In this document: piece after piece, positions 23,170-31,179 of the stretch
How positions within the stretch are numbered: position 1 is the stretch's first letter
Layout of the letters: each line of letters starts with the position of its first letter
Assembly: GCA_910587595.1 (NCBI GenBank)
Contig: CAJULQ010000007.1
Coordinates: 1-64,000 of the forward strand
DNA: 64,000 bases
Origin: an uncultured Christensenellaceae bacterium
Lineage (GTDB): Bacteria > Bacillota > Clostridia > Christensenellales > Pumilibacteraceae
Direction: 5' to 3'
Notes under the pieces: generated by a model
What the model saw: only the letters and a program-made list of their open reading frames with translations
The model's database searches: none
Told to the model about the DNA's origin: nothing
Translations under genes and position numbers: made by a program

Positions 23170-23667
23170 ATGGCAAGCGGAGGACGAAGAGTCGGAGCAG
23201 GCAGACCGAAAAAAGCCGCCGCCCAAAAGATATTGGAAGGCAATCCCGGCAGGCGTCCCGTCGAAGTCGTGAACTTTGCGGCGGAGGGTGTAGAACTGCC
23301 GAGCGAACCGCCGTCTTATTTATCGGCAAGGGCAAAGGAAATCTACCGCACGGTGTATGCGTGGCTGAAAGCAGTCGGTTGCACTACGGGAATACTGCCT
23401 TACAACCTTGAAGAGTATGCATTCTGCAAGGCTCGATGGTTGGAGTGCGAAGAGATGAACACAAAGCACGGCTTGCTCGTGAAAGATCCAACCAACGGCA
23501 AAGCAATGCCGTCGCCGTTCGTGGCTATGGCACAGCAATACCTAAAACAAACGAACGAGGTGTGGGGCAAGATTTATCTCGTTGTAAGGGAAAGTAAACT
23601 CACAAAGTGGGATGAGAAAAACCCGAATGACGACATCATGGAGAAATTATTGGGAGGTGGCGGTTAA
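23170..23667 (+). CDS. terS: Phage terminase small subunit (P27 family)
   Basis: 165 residues. The Gly/Arg-rich start ASGGRRVGAGRPKKAAAQKILEGNPGRRPV and the following PSEPPSYLSARAKEIYRTVYAWL, QYLKQTNEVWGKIYLV are typical of P27-type small terminases, which recognise packaging sites in phage DNA. The ATG at 23170 after GGGGG is preferred to an upstream AT-rich frame. The large subunit is unusually far away (29619), with 6 kb of modification and accessory genes between. Confidence 0.8.
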   Translation: MASGGRRVGAGRPKKAAAQKILEGNPGRRPVEVVNFAAEGVELPSEPPSYLSARAKEIYRTVYAWLKAVGCTTGILPYNLEEYAFCKARWLECEEMNTKHGLLVKDPTNGKAMPSPFVAMAQQYLKQTNEVWGKIYLVVRESKLTKWDEKNPNDDIMEKLLGGGG

Positions 23668-25523
23668 TGGAATACACGGAACAAAACCCGTTGCGACTCA
23701 TTGAACTGTTCGCAGGCATCGGCAGTCAAACGCAAGCCTTAAAGAATATCGGAGTACCGCACAAAGTTGTTGCGATATCCGAAATCGACAAATACGCAAT
23801 TCAAAGCTACGAGGCGATACACGGCAAGGTCAACAATCTCGGAGATATCCGTGCAATCGAAGCTCTCCCGGATGCCGACTTTTGGACATACTCTTTTCCG
23901 TGCCAAGACATATCGGTCGCAGGCAAAGGTGCGGGTATAAAGGAAGGGACTCGGAGCGGTTTGCTGTTCGAGGTTGAAAGACTATTGATACAGGCAGCCG
24001 AAGACGGAACATTGCCGAAATACCTATTGCTTGAAAACGTAAAGAACCTTGTGAGCAAGAAATTCAAAGCCGACTTTGACCGTTGGCTTTCTTTTTTGTC
24101 TTCGCTTGGGTACACGAATTATTGGCAGATACTCAACGCAAAGGACTACGGAATACCGCAGAACCGTGAGCGGGTATTCTGCGTTTCAATCCGTGGCGAT
24201 CACACGCCTTTTGTGTTTCCCGAAAAGCAAGAACTCAAACTACGCTTACGGGATATGATTGACGAAGTAGTAGATGAAAAATACTATCTGAAAGAAAGCA
24301 CGATCCGCAGTATTATCAATTCAACCTTTAACTCACGACGTGACAGCATCAAGTCCGGGGACGGAGTGGCTAACACGCTGATGGCGAGAGATTGGAAAGG
24401 TCCGCAATGCGTTCAAGTCGGAGAAGTGGTCGGCGAAAAGTGGGATAAGATGCACGACATCAGTCGCAGAGTTTATGAGCCGAGCGGAATATCTCCGACC
24501 GTGCATTGTCAGCAAGGCGGAAACACCGAACTCAAAATAGCGGAGAACTTTGTACTCGGCGGACTACAAGCACATCAAACGCCAAGAACGGACGGTATCA
24601 GCCCGGCACTCACCGAAGCGATGGGCAAGGGCGGCGGACAAACGCCAGTTATTATCGACACAAAGAAGACCGATGACGAGCGGTTTTTCAAGCAAGCTGT
24701 GGAAACGGTAATGGAAAACGAATGCGGAGTCGGCGACACCGTGGACGCATTCAATAAGAAGGTCAACCGCAGCGGAGTGTGTCCGACAATCACTACTCGC
24801 CCCGAAGGTTTCAAAACTGCGATACTACCGATAGTCGAAGACAAGTCGGATAATCCCGTCATCGTGGCGATGCGTGGACGCAACCCAGACAATCCGTCTG
24901 ATCGCACGGCGGGCGCACCTTTGGAGCAAAGGCTCGAAGTCAACGGCAAAGGACTTTGCAATGCATTGACCTCGGTACAGAAAGATAATCTCGTGTTGGA
25001 GCAAGGCAAAGGCTCGAAAGAATACGTTGCCCGAAGATACAAGGAATTCATCGAAGAGAAAGGCTACATACCCGAAATGTTTGTTGCCTACAACAAAATG
25101 GAAGTCGATGATATAGCGCCGACGCTTACGGGACAATGTTCCAGTGCGTCGGGCAGTTCTGCTGTGCTTATGATGGAAGAACCCATACAAGTCAAGGTAG
25201 CGACAAAGCAAGGCTACGAAGAAGCGGAAAAGGGCGATTTTGTCAACATAACCTATCCCGGCAGTAAAACCAAACGCGGTCGTGTAGGCAAGGGTATCGC
25301 ACAAACTCTCACGTGCGGCGACGGGAATGCGGTCATCACGGAGAACATCCGAATCCGCAAGCTCACGCCGAGAGAATGTCTGCGTCTTATGGGTTGGCAC
25401 GACGAACAGATCGACAAAATACAAGCGGCGAAAATCAGCGGTACGCAGCAGTACCGACAAGCGGGCAACGGCATAGTAGTGCAAGTCTTGGAGTTTATTT
25501 TCAAGGCTTTATTTTTTTGTTAA
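23667..25523 (+). CDS. DNA cytosine-5 methyltransferase with expanded repeat-bearing region
   Basis: 618 residues. Motif I is LIELFAGIGSQ, motif IV SFPCQD with catalytic Cys, motif VI ENVK, motif VIII QNRERVF and motif X QYRQAGNGIVV at the end. Between VIII and X the protein is expanded to nearly 400 residues and carries six similar short segments near 275, 310, 371, 430, 483 and 544 (ISPTVHC, ISPALTE, CPTITTR, CNALTSV, APTLTGQ, AQTLTCG), each in a Gly-rich setting. Repeated target-recognition units are known in multispecific phage C5 methylases; this may be one. The start overlaps terS by one base. Confidence 0.88.
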   Translation: MEYTEQNPLRLIELFAGIGSQTQALKNIGVPHKVVAISEIDKYAIQSYEAIHGKVNNLGDIRAIEALPDADFWTYSFPCQDISVAGKGAGIKEGTRSGLLFEVERLLIQAAEDGTLPKYLLLENVKNLVSKKFKADFDRWLSFLSSLGYTNYWQILNAKDYGIPQNRERVFCVSIRGDHTPFVFPEKQELKLRLRDMIDEVVDEKYYLKESTIRSIINSTFNSRRDSIKSGDGVANTLMARDWKGPQCVQVGEVVGEKWDKMHDISRRVYEPSGISPTVHCQQGGNTELKIAENFVLGGLQAHQTPRTDGISPALTEAMGKGGGQTPVIIDTKKTDDERFFKQAVETVMENECGVGDTVDAFNKKVNRSGVCPTITTRPEGFKTAILPIVEDKSDNPVIVAMRGRNPDNPSDRTAGAPLEQRLEVNGKGLCNALTSVQKDNLVLEQGKGSKEYVARRYKEFIEEKGYIPEMFVAYNKMEVDDIAPTLTGQCSSASGSSAVLMMEEPIQVKVATKQGYEEAEKGDFVNITYPGSKTKRGRVGKGIAQTLTCGDGNAVITENIRIRKLTPRECLRLMGWHDEQIDKIQAAKISGTQQYRQAGNGIVVQVLEFIFKALFFC

Positions 25524-25535
25524 ACGGAGGCGGAG

Positions 25536-27410
25536 ATGGAGCATATTGCAAGCATCAGTTACGGAAAAGACAGCCTTGCTATGCTCGAAGTGATAAAGCA
25601 AAACGGCTTGCCGTTAGACCGCATCGTAACGGTGGACATTATGGCGACGAAAGACGTCCCCGCCGACCTTCCGCCGATGGTGGAATTTAAGGCAAAAGCG
25701 GACGCCATTATCTTGGAAAAGTTCGGCATAGTCGTGGAGCATATTACTGCACCCAAGTCGTATGAAGATTATTTTTACTACAAATGCAACGGTAAGAAAA
25801 GCAAGAATGCAGGTAAGATATACGGCTTCCCGTTGCAGAAAGGGAATTGGTGCAACTCTCGGCTGAAAGTCGACGTGCTTGACAAAGTCCAAAAGGGTGC
25901 AGTCGTTTATATCGGCATTGCGGCAGACGAACCGTCAAGGTTTCATACGCTCTCCGAAACGAAACGCAGTCCGCTTGTGGAATACGATTGGACGGAGAGT
26001 ATGTGCCGGGAATGGTGCAAGGCTAACGGCTTATTATCGCCGATTTATACGACAGCATTGCGGGGCGGTTGTTGGTTTTGTCATAACCAAGGCGTGAATC
26101 AACTCCGCAAGTTACGCAAAAATTATCCCGAATTATGGGCATTGCTTTTGAAATGGGATGCAGACAGTCTCGTAACTTTCAAAGGCGACGGGCATACGGT
26201 TCGGGACTTCGACAAGCGGTTCGAGATGGAATCGCAAGCAAAAGTGCCGATAGGCAGAACATTCAAATGGAGATTATTGGAGGATAAAATAATGACAACC
26301 AGAACGATAACGGCGGAGTCCGTAACGAGCGGACACCCCGACAAACTTGCCGATCTTATTGCGGACAGCATACTCGACGAGTGCTTCGAACAGGACGAAG
26401 ACAGCAGAGTGGCTTGCGAAGTTATGCTTGCCCATAACAAGTGTTTTATAAGCGGCGAGATAACAACCGCAGCCGAGGTGGACTATGAATACATAGCTCG
26501 TTCGGTAATCGCACAAGTCGGCTACGATACAACCAACGTCGAAGTGGAAATAAGAGTCCACGCACAAAGCGAAGACATCTCGCAGGCAGTAAGCAAGGAA
26601 GAACAAGGGGCGGGCGACCAAGGAATCGTGTACGGTTACGCAACCGATGAAACGCTTGACTATATGCCACTTGCAACCGAGCTTGCACATAGGCTGACCG
26701 ACAGACTCGAAGAGTGCAGAAAGGACGGACTGATTATAGGACTTCGCCCCGACGGGAAGAGTCAGGTGTCTATCAGATACAACGGCGAAAGGTTCGATAA
26801 AATCAAGTCGGTGGTAGTTTCGGCACAGCATACCGAATCGAAGAACCTTGACGAGCTGACAAAGGAAATAAGAGAAAAGGTCATCGGCAAGGTGCTTGCG
26901 AATTATGATCTTACGGAAACCGAGATACTCATCAATCCGTCGGGTAGGTTTGTGCTTGGCGGTTTCGAAGCAGACACGGGACTGACGGGACGCAAACTAA
27001 TGGTCGATACCTACGGCGGAGTTGCACATAACGGCGGCGGAGCCTTGAGCGGTAAAGACGCAAGCAAGGTTGACCGCAGCGGAGCATACATGGCGAGATA
27101 CATTGCAAAGAATATCGTTGCCGCAGGCTTGGCGGAAAAATGCGAGGTCGCACTCTCGTATGCAATCGGAGTACCCAAGCCGACGGCAATCGACGTAAAC
27201 ACTTTTTATACGGCATCGGTCAATGAGAACTTAATCGTCAAGGCGGTGGAGAAGGTATTCGACCTATCGGTCGCAGGCACAATTGAGAAACTCGACCTCC
27301 GCAGGGCGGTATTTGCACAAACGGCGGTCGGCGGACATTTCGGTAAAGATTACCTCGCTTGGGAGTTGACCGATAAGGCGGAAGCTCTGAAAAAAGCCGT
27401 CAAAATTTAA
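25536..27410 (+). CDS. PAPS-reductase-like ATP pyrophosphatase fused to S-adenosylmethionine synthetase
   Basis: 624 residues in one frame. Residues 1-250 are a PP-loop protein (SYGKDS, GKIYGFPLQKGNWCNSRLKVD, YIGIAADEPSR, RGGCWFCHNQG). From Met253 (26292) a complete MetK-type protein follows: SVTSGHPDKLADLIAD, signature GAGDQGIVYGYA, GGFEADTGLTGRK and GGGALSGKD. SAM synthetase makes S-adenosylmethionine from ATP and methionine, the cofactor for the cytosine methylase just upstream. A ribosome site (GGAGG, 26278-26282) sits before Met253, so MetK could also be made alone. The first half resembles the 7478-8509 protein. Confidence 0.85.
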   Translation: MEHIASISYGKDSLAMLEVIKQNGLPLDRIVTVDIMATKDVPADLPPMVEFKAKADAIILEKFGIVVEHITAPKSYEDYFYYKCNGKKSKNAGKIYGFPLQKGNWCNSRLKVDVLDKVQKGAVVYIGIAADEPSRFHTLSETKRSPLVEYDWTESMCREWCKANGLLSPIYTTALRGGCWFCHNQGVNQLRKLRKNYPELWALLLKWDADSLVTFKGDGHTVRDFDKRFEMESQAKVPIGRTFKWRLLEDKIMTTRTITAESVTSGHPDKLADLIADSILDECFEQDEDSRVACEVMLAHNKCFISGEITTAAEVDYEYIARSVIAQVGYDTTNVEVEIRVHAQSEDISQAVSKEEQGAGDQGIVYGYATDETLDYMPLATELAHRLTDRLEECRKDGLIIGLRPDGKSQVSIRYNGERFDKIKSVVVSAQHTESKNLDELTKEIREKVIGKVLANYDLTETEILINPSGRFVLGGFEADTGLTGRKLMVDTYGGVAHNGGGALSGKDASKVDRSGAYMARYIAKNIVAAGLAEKCEVALSYAIGVPKPTAIDVNTFYTASVNENLIVKAVEKVFDLSVAGTIEKLDLRRAVFAQTAVGGHFGKDYLAWELTDKAEALKKAVKI

Positions 27411-27433
27411 TAGGTTTTTACGGCGTCTTTCTC

Positions 27434-27462
27434 TGGACTTCGGCGGACGGTTACGGTATTGT
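27434..27462 (+). promoter_or_regulatory. Repeated prophage promoter, copy 2
   Basis: TGGACT (27434-27439), 17 bases ending ACGG, TATTGT (27457-27462). It precedes the gene at 27485 by 22 bases. Confidence 0.7.
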
Positions 27463-27484
27463 TTGAAGAAAATGGAGGTAGGTA

Positions 27485-27844
27485 ATGACCGATAGCATAA
27501 TTGAAAGGTTAGGATTAACCAAGATAAGCGATGAAACTGCAAAACGACTGCTTGATGCCTTATATAAGGTAGAGGACGAGCAAGACTACCTAAACGAATC
27601 GGTAACGACGCTTGTCAGTTATCTGCACTCAAGACAGGCGAATGAAGGAAAACCTACGGTCTACTTTGAGAGCAGACACGAAAGCGGAAACATATTTGCC
27701 CTGCTCGGCAAGGTTAATAGTGCATTACATGACAAGCAAGAGTTCGATGCTTTATGGTCGCAGATACAAAAAGGCTCGTATGAACAGGCAATAGTGCTAA
27801 TAAAAGAAAAGGTAACGCTTATAGACCTTGACGGGATTTATTAA
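27485..27844 (+). CDS. Hypothetical protein, 119 aa
   Basis: An acidic, mostly helical protein (IIERLGLTKISDETAKRLLDALYKVEDEQDYLNESVTTLVSYL) with no recognised motif. It has a strong GGAGGTAGG site, and its own copy of the repeated prophage promoter lies just upstream. Probably an accessory (moron-type) gene. Confidence 0.5.
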   Translation: MTDSIIERLGLTKISDETAKRLLDALYKVEDEQDYLNESVTTLVSYLHSRQANEGKPTVYFESRHESGNIFALLGKVNSALHDKQEFDALWSQIQKGSYEQAIVLIKEKVTLIDLDGIY

Positions 27845-27852
27845 GGAGTAGA

Positions 27853-28077
27853 ATGGATAAGTTTTTCAGTCAAAGGACTTGCGACCGCTGCGGTGGAGAT
27901 TTATCGGGCGGGCGGATAATGTCTATGTATAACACGGAATGCATTTGCTTGGAATGCAAGCGAAAAGAAACGGAGAGAGCGGACTATAAAGCCGCAGCCG
28001 AAGCCGATAAAAAGGCAATCGAAAATGGCGATTTTAACTATAAAGGCATAGGTTTGGAAACCCCGAAAAATAGTTAA
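27853..28077 (+). CDS. Small zinc-ribbon protein, 74 aa
   Basis: It reads TCDRCGGDLSGGRIMSMYNTECICLECKRKETERADYKAAAEADKKAIENGDFNYKGIGL, the pattern of a widespread small protein of gut phages and mobile elements. CxxC pairs at both ends of the first 45 residues likely bind zinc. It probably shares the transcript of the 27485 gene, 8 bases upstream. The role is unknown. Confidence 0.6.
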   Translation: MDKFFSQRTCDRCGGDLSGGRIMSMYNTECICLECKRKETERADYKAAAEADKKAIENGDFNYKGIGLETPKNS

Positions 28078-28117
28078 AAATTCTTTCAAATTCTTTCGGA
28101 TTTCGACCGCGTTTCGC

Positions 28118-28146
28118 TGGGCTCTTGTGTGTTTTTACGGTATTGT
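28118..28146 (+). promoter_or_regulatory. Repeated prophage promoter, copy 3
   Basis: TGGGCT (28118-28123), 17 bases ending ACGG, TATTGT (28141-28146). A small GGGTG/CACCC hairpin follows in the leader. Confidence 0.7.
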
Positions 28147-28199
28147 TGTCTTGCAAAACGGGGGTGGGAAACACCCTCAAAGCAAAGGAGAACACGCAA

Positions 28200-29081
28200 A
28201 TGAAAACTCAAACATTCGGCATCGAAATCGAACTCACAGGCATCAGCAGAAAGGATGCGGCAAAGGTAATCGCAGACTACTACGGAACGACATCCTACTA
28301 CGCAGGTAGCGGATATGATACCTACGAGGCAACCGACAGACAAGGTCGCAAATGGAAAGCGATGAGCGACGGCAGCATCGACACGGAACACTACGGATCA
28401 AACTGCAGTTGCGAGATCGTAACACCAGTATGCAGATGGGAAGACATCGAAGACATACAGGAAATCGTAAGGCAACTGCGACACAAGGGTGCAAAGGCAA
28501 ACAGTAGCTGCGGAATCCACGTACACGTCGGAGCGGAACAGCATACGGCAAAGACGCTACGGAACCTCGTAAACATTATGACGAGCAAAGAAGACCTGCT
28601 GTTCAAGGCGGTCGGGGTAAGCACAAGCCGAGCAAACAGATGGTGCAAAAAGACCGAGCAGAGGTTCGTAGAGAGTATGAACCGCACAAAGCCGACAACG
28701 AAAACGGCGGTCGAAAGATTATGGTACAACGGCAACTCGCATAGGAACACACACTACGACAGCAGTCGCTACCATGCACTCAACCTGCACAGCCTATGGC
28801 AAGGCAAGGGCATCGAGTTTAGATGCTTTAACGGAACGACGCACGCAGGCAAAATTAAAACTTACATACAACTGTGCCTCGCAATCAGCCATCAAGCCTT
28901 AACGCAGAACGGAGCAAGCGCAAAGAAAACGGTAACCGCAAACGAAAAATACACCTTCCGCACATGGCTGCTCCGCCTCGGAATGATCGGCGAAGAGTTC
29001 GATACGGCAAGAAAGTTTTTACTCGAAAACTTAAGCGGCGACATAGCATTTAAAAACGGTAGACCGAGGGCGGCGGCTTAA
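28200..29081 (+). CDS. Putative amidoligase (amidoligase_2 / COOH-NH2 ligase family)
   Basis: 293 residues. The start at 28200 has AAAGGAG upstream; an earlier in-frame ATG lies within the promoter element and is rejected. Family hallmarks are FGIEIELTGI at the N-terminus, DGSID and CEIVTPVC, CGIHVHVGAEQ with metal-binding histidines, and GIEFRCFNGTTHAGKI. These glutamate-cysteine-ligase-like enzymes form amide bonds between amino acids, peptides or proteins. Published genome-context work on the family notes pairing with AIG2/GGCT cyclotransferases, and exactly such a gene follows 31 bases downstream. The product or target is unknown. Confidence 0.8.
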   Translation: MKTQTFGIEIELTGISRKDAAKVIADYYGTTSYYAGSGYDTYEATDRQGRKWKAMSDGSIDTEHYGSNCSCEIVTPVCRWEDIEDIQEIVRQLRHKGAKANSSCGIHVHVGAEQHTAKTLRNLVNIMTSKEDLLFKAVGVSTSRANRWCKKTEQRFVESMNRTKPTTKTAVERLWYNGNSHRNTHYDSSRYHALNLHSLWQGKGIEFRCFNGTTHAGKIKTYIQLCLAISHQALTQNGASAKKTVTANEKYTFRTWLLRLGMIGEEFDTARKFLLENLSGDIAFKNGRPRAAA

Positions 29082-29112
29082 CCGCCCCCTCACAAAAGAA
29101 GGAGATAAAAAA

Positions 29113-29547
29113 ATGGCAAAACTTTATGTAGCATACGGTAGCAACCTCAACCTTGCACAAATGGCAAGACGGTGTCCAGACGCAAAGGTAGTGGGCATCG
29201 GCACACTCAAAAACTATCAGCTGACATTCCGTGGAGTGGCAACGATAGAGCCCGTCGATGGGGCGGAGACGCCTGTCGGCGTGTGGGAAATCACACCTCG
29301 TGACGAGTTGGCACTCGACAGATACGAAGGGTATCCGAGTTATTATCGAAAGGAAACGGTAACGGTAGATATGCCGAACGGAGCGGTCGAGGCAATGGTG
29401 TACATAATGAACGAAGGCAAGCCGAATATGCCGTCGGGATTTTATTACAACACAATTCACGAAGGATACAGGGATGTCGGACTCGATCCGAAATACCTGC
29501 AAGCGGCTCTCGACGATACGAAAAAGCGAATGAGAGCGAGAGCATAA
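29113..29547 (+). CDS. Gamma-glutamylcyclotransferase-like (AIG2/GGCT) protein
   Basis: 144 residues. The opening LYVAYGSNLNLAQMARRCPDAKVVGIGTLKNYQLTF is the GGCT substrate-binding YGSN motif; VGVWEITPRDELALDRYEGYPSYYRKETV contains the catalytic-region glutamate and the second hallmark. Such enzymes cleave gamma-glutamyl-amine bonds, releasing oxoproline. Paired with the amidoligase it could trim, recycle or reverse its product. Both genes are driven by promoter copy 3 and end at a UUCG-loop terminator. Confidence 0.85.
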   Translation: MAKLYVAYGSNLNLAQMARRCPDAKVVGIGTLKNYQLTFRGVATIEPVDGAETPVGVWEITPRDELALDRYEGYPSYYRKETVTVDMPNGAVEAMVYIMNEGKPNMPSGFYYNTIHEGYRDVGLDPKYLQAALDDTKKRMRARA

Positions 29548-29573
29548 AAACAAAATCAAATGCGTGTTCAAAG

Positions 29574-29600
29574 GGAGAGCTTCGGCTCTCCTTTTATTTA
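29574..29600 (+). terminator. Intrinsic terminator with UUCG loop
   Basis: GGAGAGC (29574-29580), TTCG, GCTCTCC (29585-29591), then TTTTATTTATT. It ends the amidoligase module before terL. Confidence 0.85.
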
Positions 29601-29618
29601 TTGTAAACGGAGGGAGCA

Positions 29619-31169
29619 ATGGCATACAACAAACAACTTGCAGACCGTGCCGTTGCTTTCATCAACTCGTTAAAACATACGAAAGGCACATGGCACGGAG
29701 TACCGTTCGAACTGTTGCCGTGGCAGGACAAAATCATAAGGGACATTTTCGGAACGGTAAAAGATAACGGTTATAGGCAGTACAATACCGCTTATGTCGA
29801 GATACCGAAAAAGCAAGGCAAGTCGGAAATAGCCGCCGCAATCGCATTATACCTTTTAGCGGGCGACGGCGAGTGGGGTGCGGAGGTTTACGGATGTGCA
29901 GCCGACCGCCAACAGGCAAGTATAGTGTTCGACGTGGCTTGCAACATGGTAGAACAATGCCCCGCCTTGAAGAAGAGAATCAAGCCTATAATGAGCCAGA
30001 AACGGCTCGTATATCAACCGCTTAATTCCTTTTATCAGGTGCTGTCGGCGGAGTCGTACACCAAGCACGGACTGAATGTTCACGGCGTTGTATTCGACGA
30101 ACTCCATGCACAACCGAACCGAGCCTTATACGACGTAATGACGCACGGTTCGGGCGATGCAAGAAAGCAACCGCTGTTCTTTTTGATAACTACGGCAGGC
30201 ACTGACCGCAACTCAATCTGTTGGGAAATCCACCAAAAGTCGAAAGACATACTCGAAGGACGCAAGCATGACCGCTCATTCTATCCCGTAATTTACGGAG
30301 CGGATGACGATGATGATTGGGGTAGCGAAAAGGTATGGGCGAAAGCAAACCCGTCGCTCGGCATCACGGTGGAAATAGATAAACTCCGTACCGCCTACGA
30401 GTCGGCGAAAGAGAACCCGGCGGAAGAGAACTTGTTCCGACAACTGCGACTCAATCAATGGGTAAAGCAAAGCGTCCGTTGGATGCCGATGGACGCTTGG
30501 GATAAATGCGATTTTCAAGTAGATGCGGAAAAGCTCAAGGGGCGTGAATGCTACGGCGGACTTGACCTTTCGTCAAGCACCGATATCACGGCATTCGTGC
30601 TTGTCTTTCCGCCATTGAACGAAGACGATAAATACATCGTTCTGCCGTTCTTTTGGATACCCGAAGACACAATAGATTTGCGAGTTAGACGCGATCACGT
30701 TCCATACGATGTGTGGAAAGCAAAGGGGCAAGTTATAACCACCGAGGGCAACGTAATCCACTACGGATACATCGAAAACTTTATAGAAGACCTCGGCACG
30801 AAATACAACATCAAGGAAATAGCCTTTGACCGATGGGGAGCCGTGCAGATGACGCAGAATCTCGAAGGAATGGGGTTCACGGTCGTACCGTTCGGGCAAG
30901 GGTTCAAGGATATGAGTCCGCCGACGAAAGAGCTGATGAAGCTCGTGCTTGAGCAGAAGATAGCGCACGGTGGAAACGTGCCGCTCCGTTGGATGATGGA
31001 CAATGTGTTCGTTAGAACCGATCCTGCCGGGAACGTGAAGATGGACAAGGAAAAGTCCACCGAAAGAATAGACGGAGCGGTCGCACTCGTTATGGCTTTA
31101 GACCGTGCAATCCGCAATAAGGGAACAACGGACAGCGTCTATAACGATAGAGGAATTATCATTATTTAG
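29619..31169 (+). CDS. terL: Phage terminase large subunit
   Basis: 516 residues. The ATPase part has an adenine-motif region (FELLPWQDKIIRDIFGTV), Walker A-like PKKQGKSEIAAA and Walker B VVFDELHAQ. The nuclease half has GGLDLSSSTDITAFVLVFPP with the first metal-binding Asp and later AFDRWGAVQM. It is the motor and nuclease that packages phage DNA, working with TerS (23170) and the portal (34325). The ribosome site is GGAGG. It starts right after the amidoligase module terminator, so it depends on read-through or antitermination. Confidence 0.9.
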   Translation: MAYNKQLADRAVAFINSLKHTKGTWHGVPFELLPWQDKIIRDIFGTVKDNGYRQYNTAYVEIPKKQGKSEIAAAIALYLLAGDGEWGAEVYGCAADRQQASIVFDVACNMVEQCPALKKRIKPIMSQKRLVYQPLNSFYQVLSAESYTKHGLNVHGVVFDELHAQPNRALYDVMTHGSGDARKQPLFFLITTAGTDRNSICWEIHQKSKDILEGRKHDRSFYPVIYGADDDDDWGSEKVWAKANPSLGITVEIDKLRTAYESAKENPAEENLFRQLRLNQWVKQSVRWMPMDAWDKCDFQVDAEKLKGRECYGGLDLSSSTDITAFVLVFPPLNEDDKYIVLPFFWIPEDTIDLRVRRDHVPYDVWKAKGQVITTEGNVIHYGYIENFIEDLGTKYNIKEIAFDRWGAVQMTQNLEGMGFTVVPFGQGFKDMSPPTKELMKLVLEQKIAHGGNVPLRWMMDNVFVRTDPAGNVKMDKEKSTERIDGAVALVMALDRAIRNKGTTDSVYNDRGIIII

Positions 31170-31179
31170 GAGGAAATCA

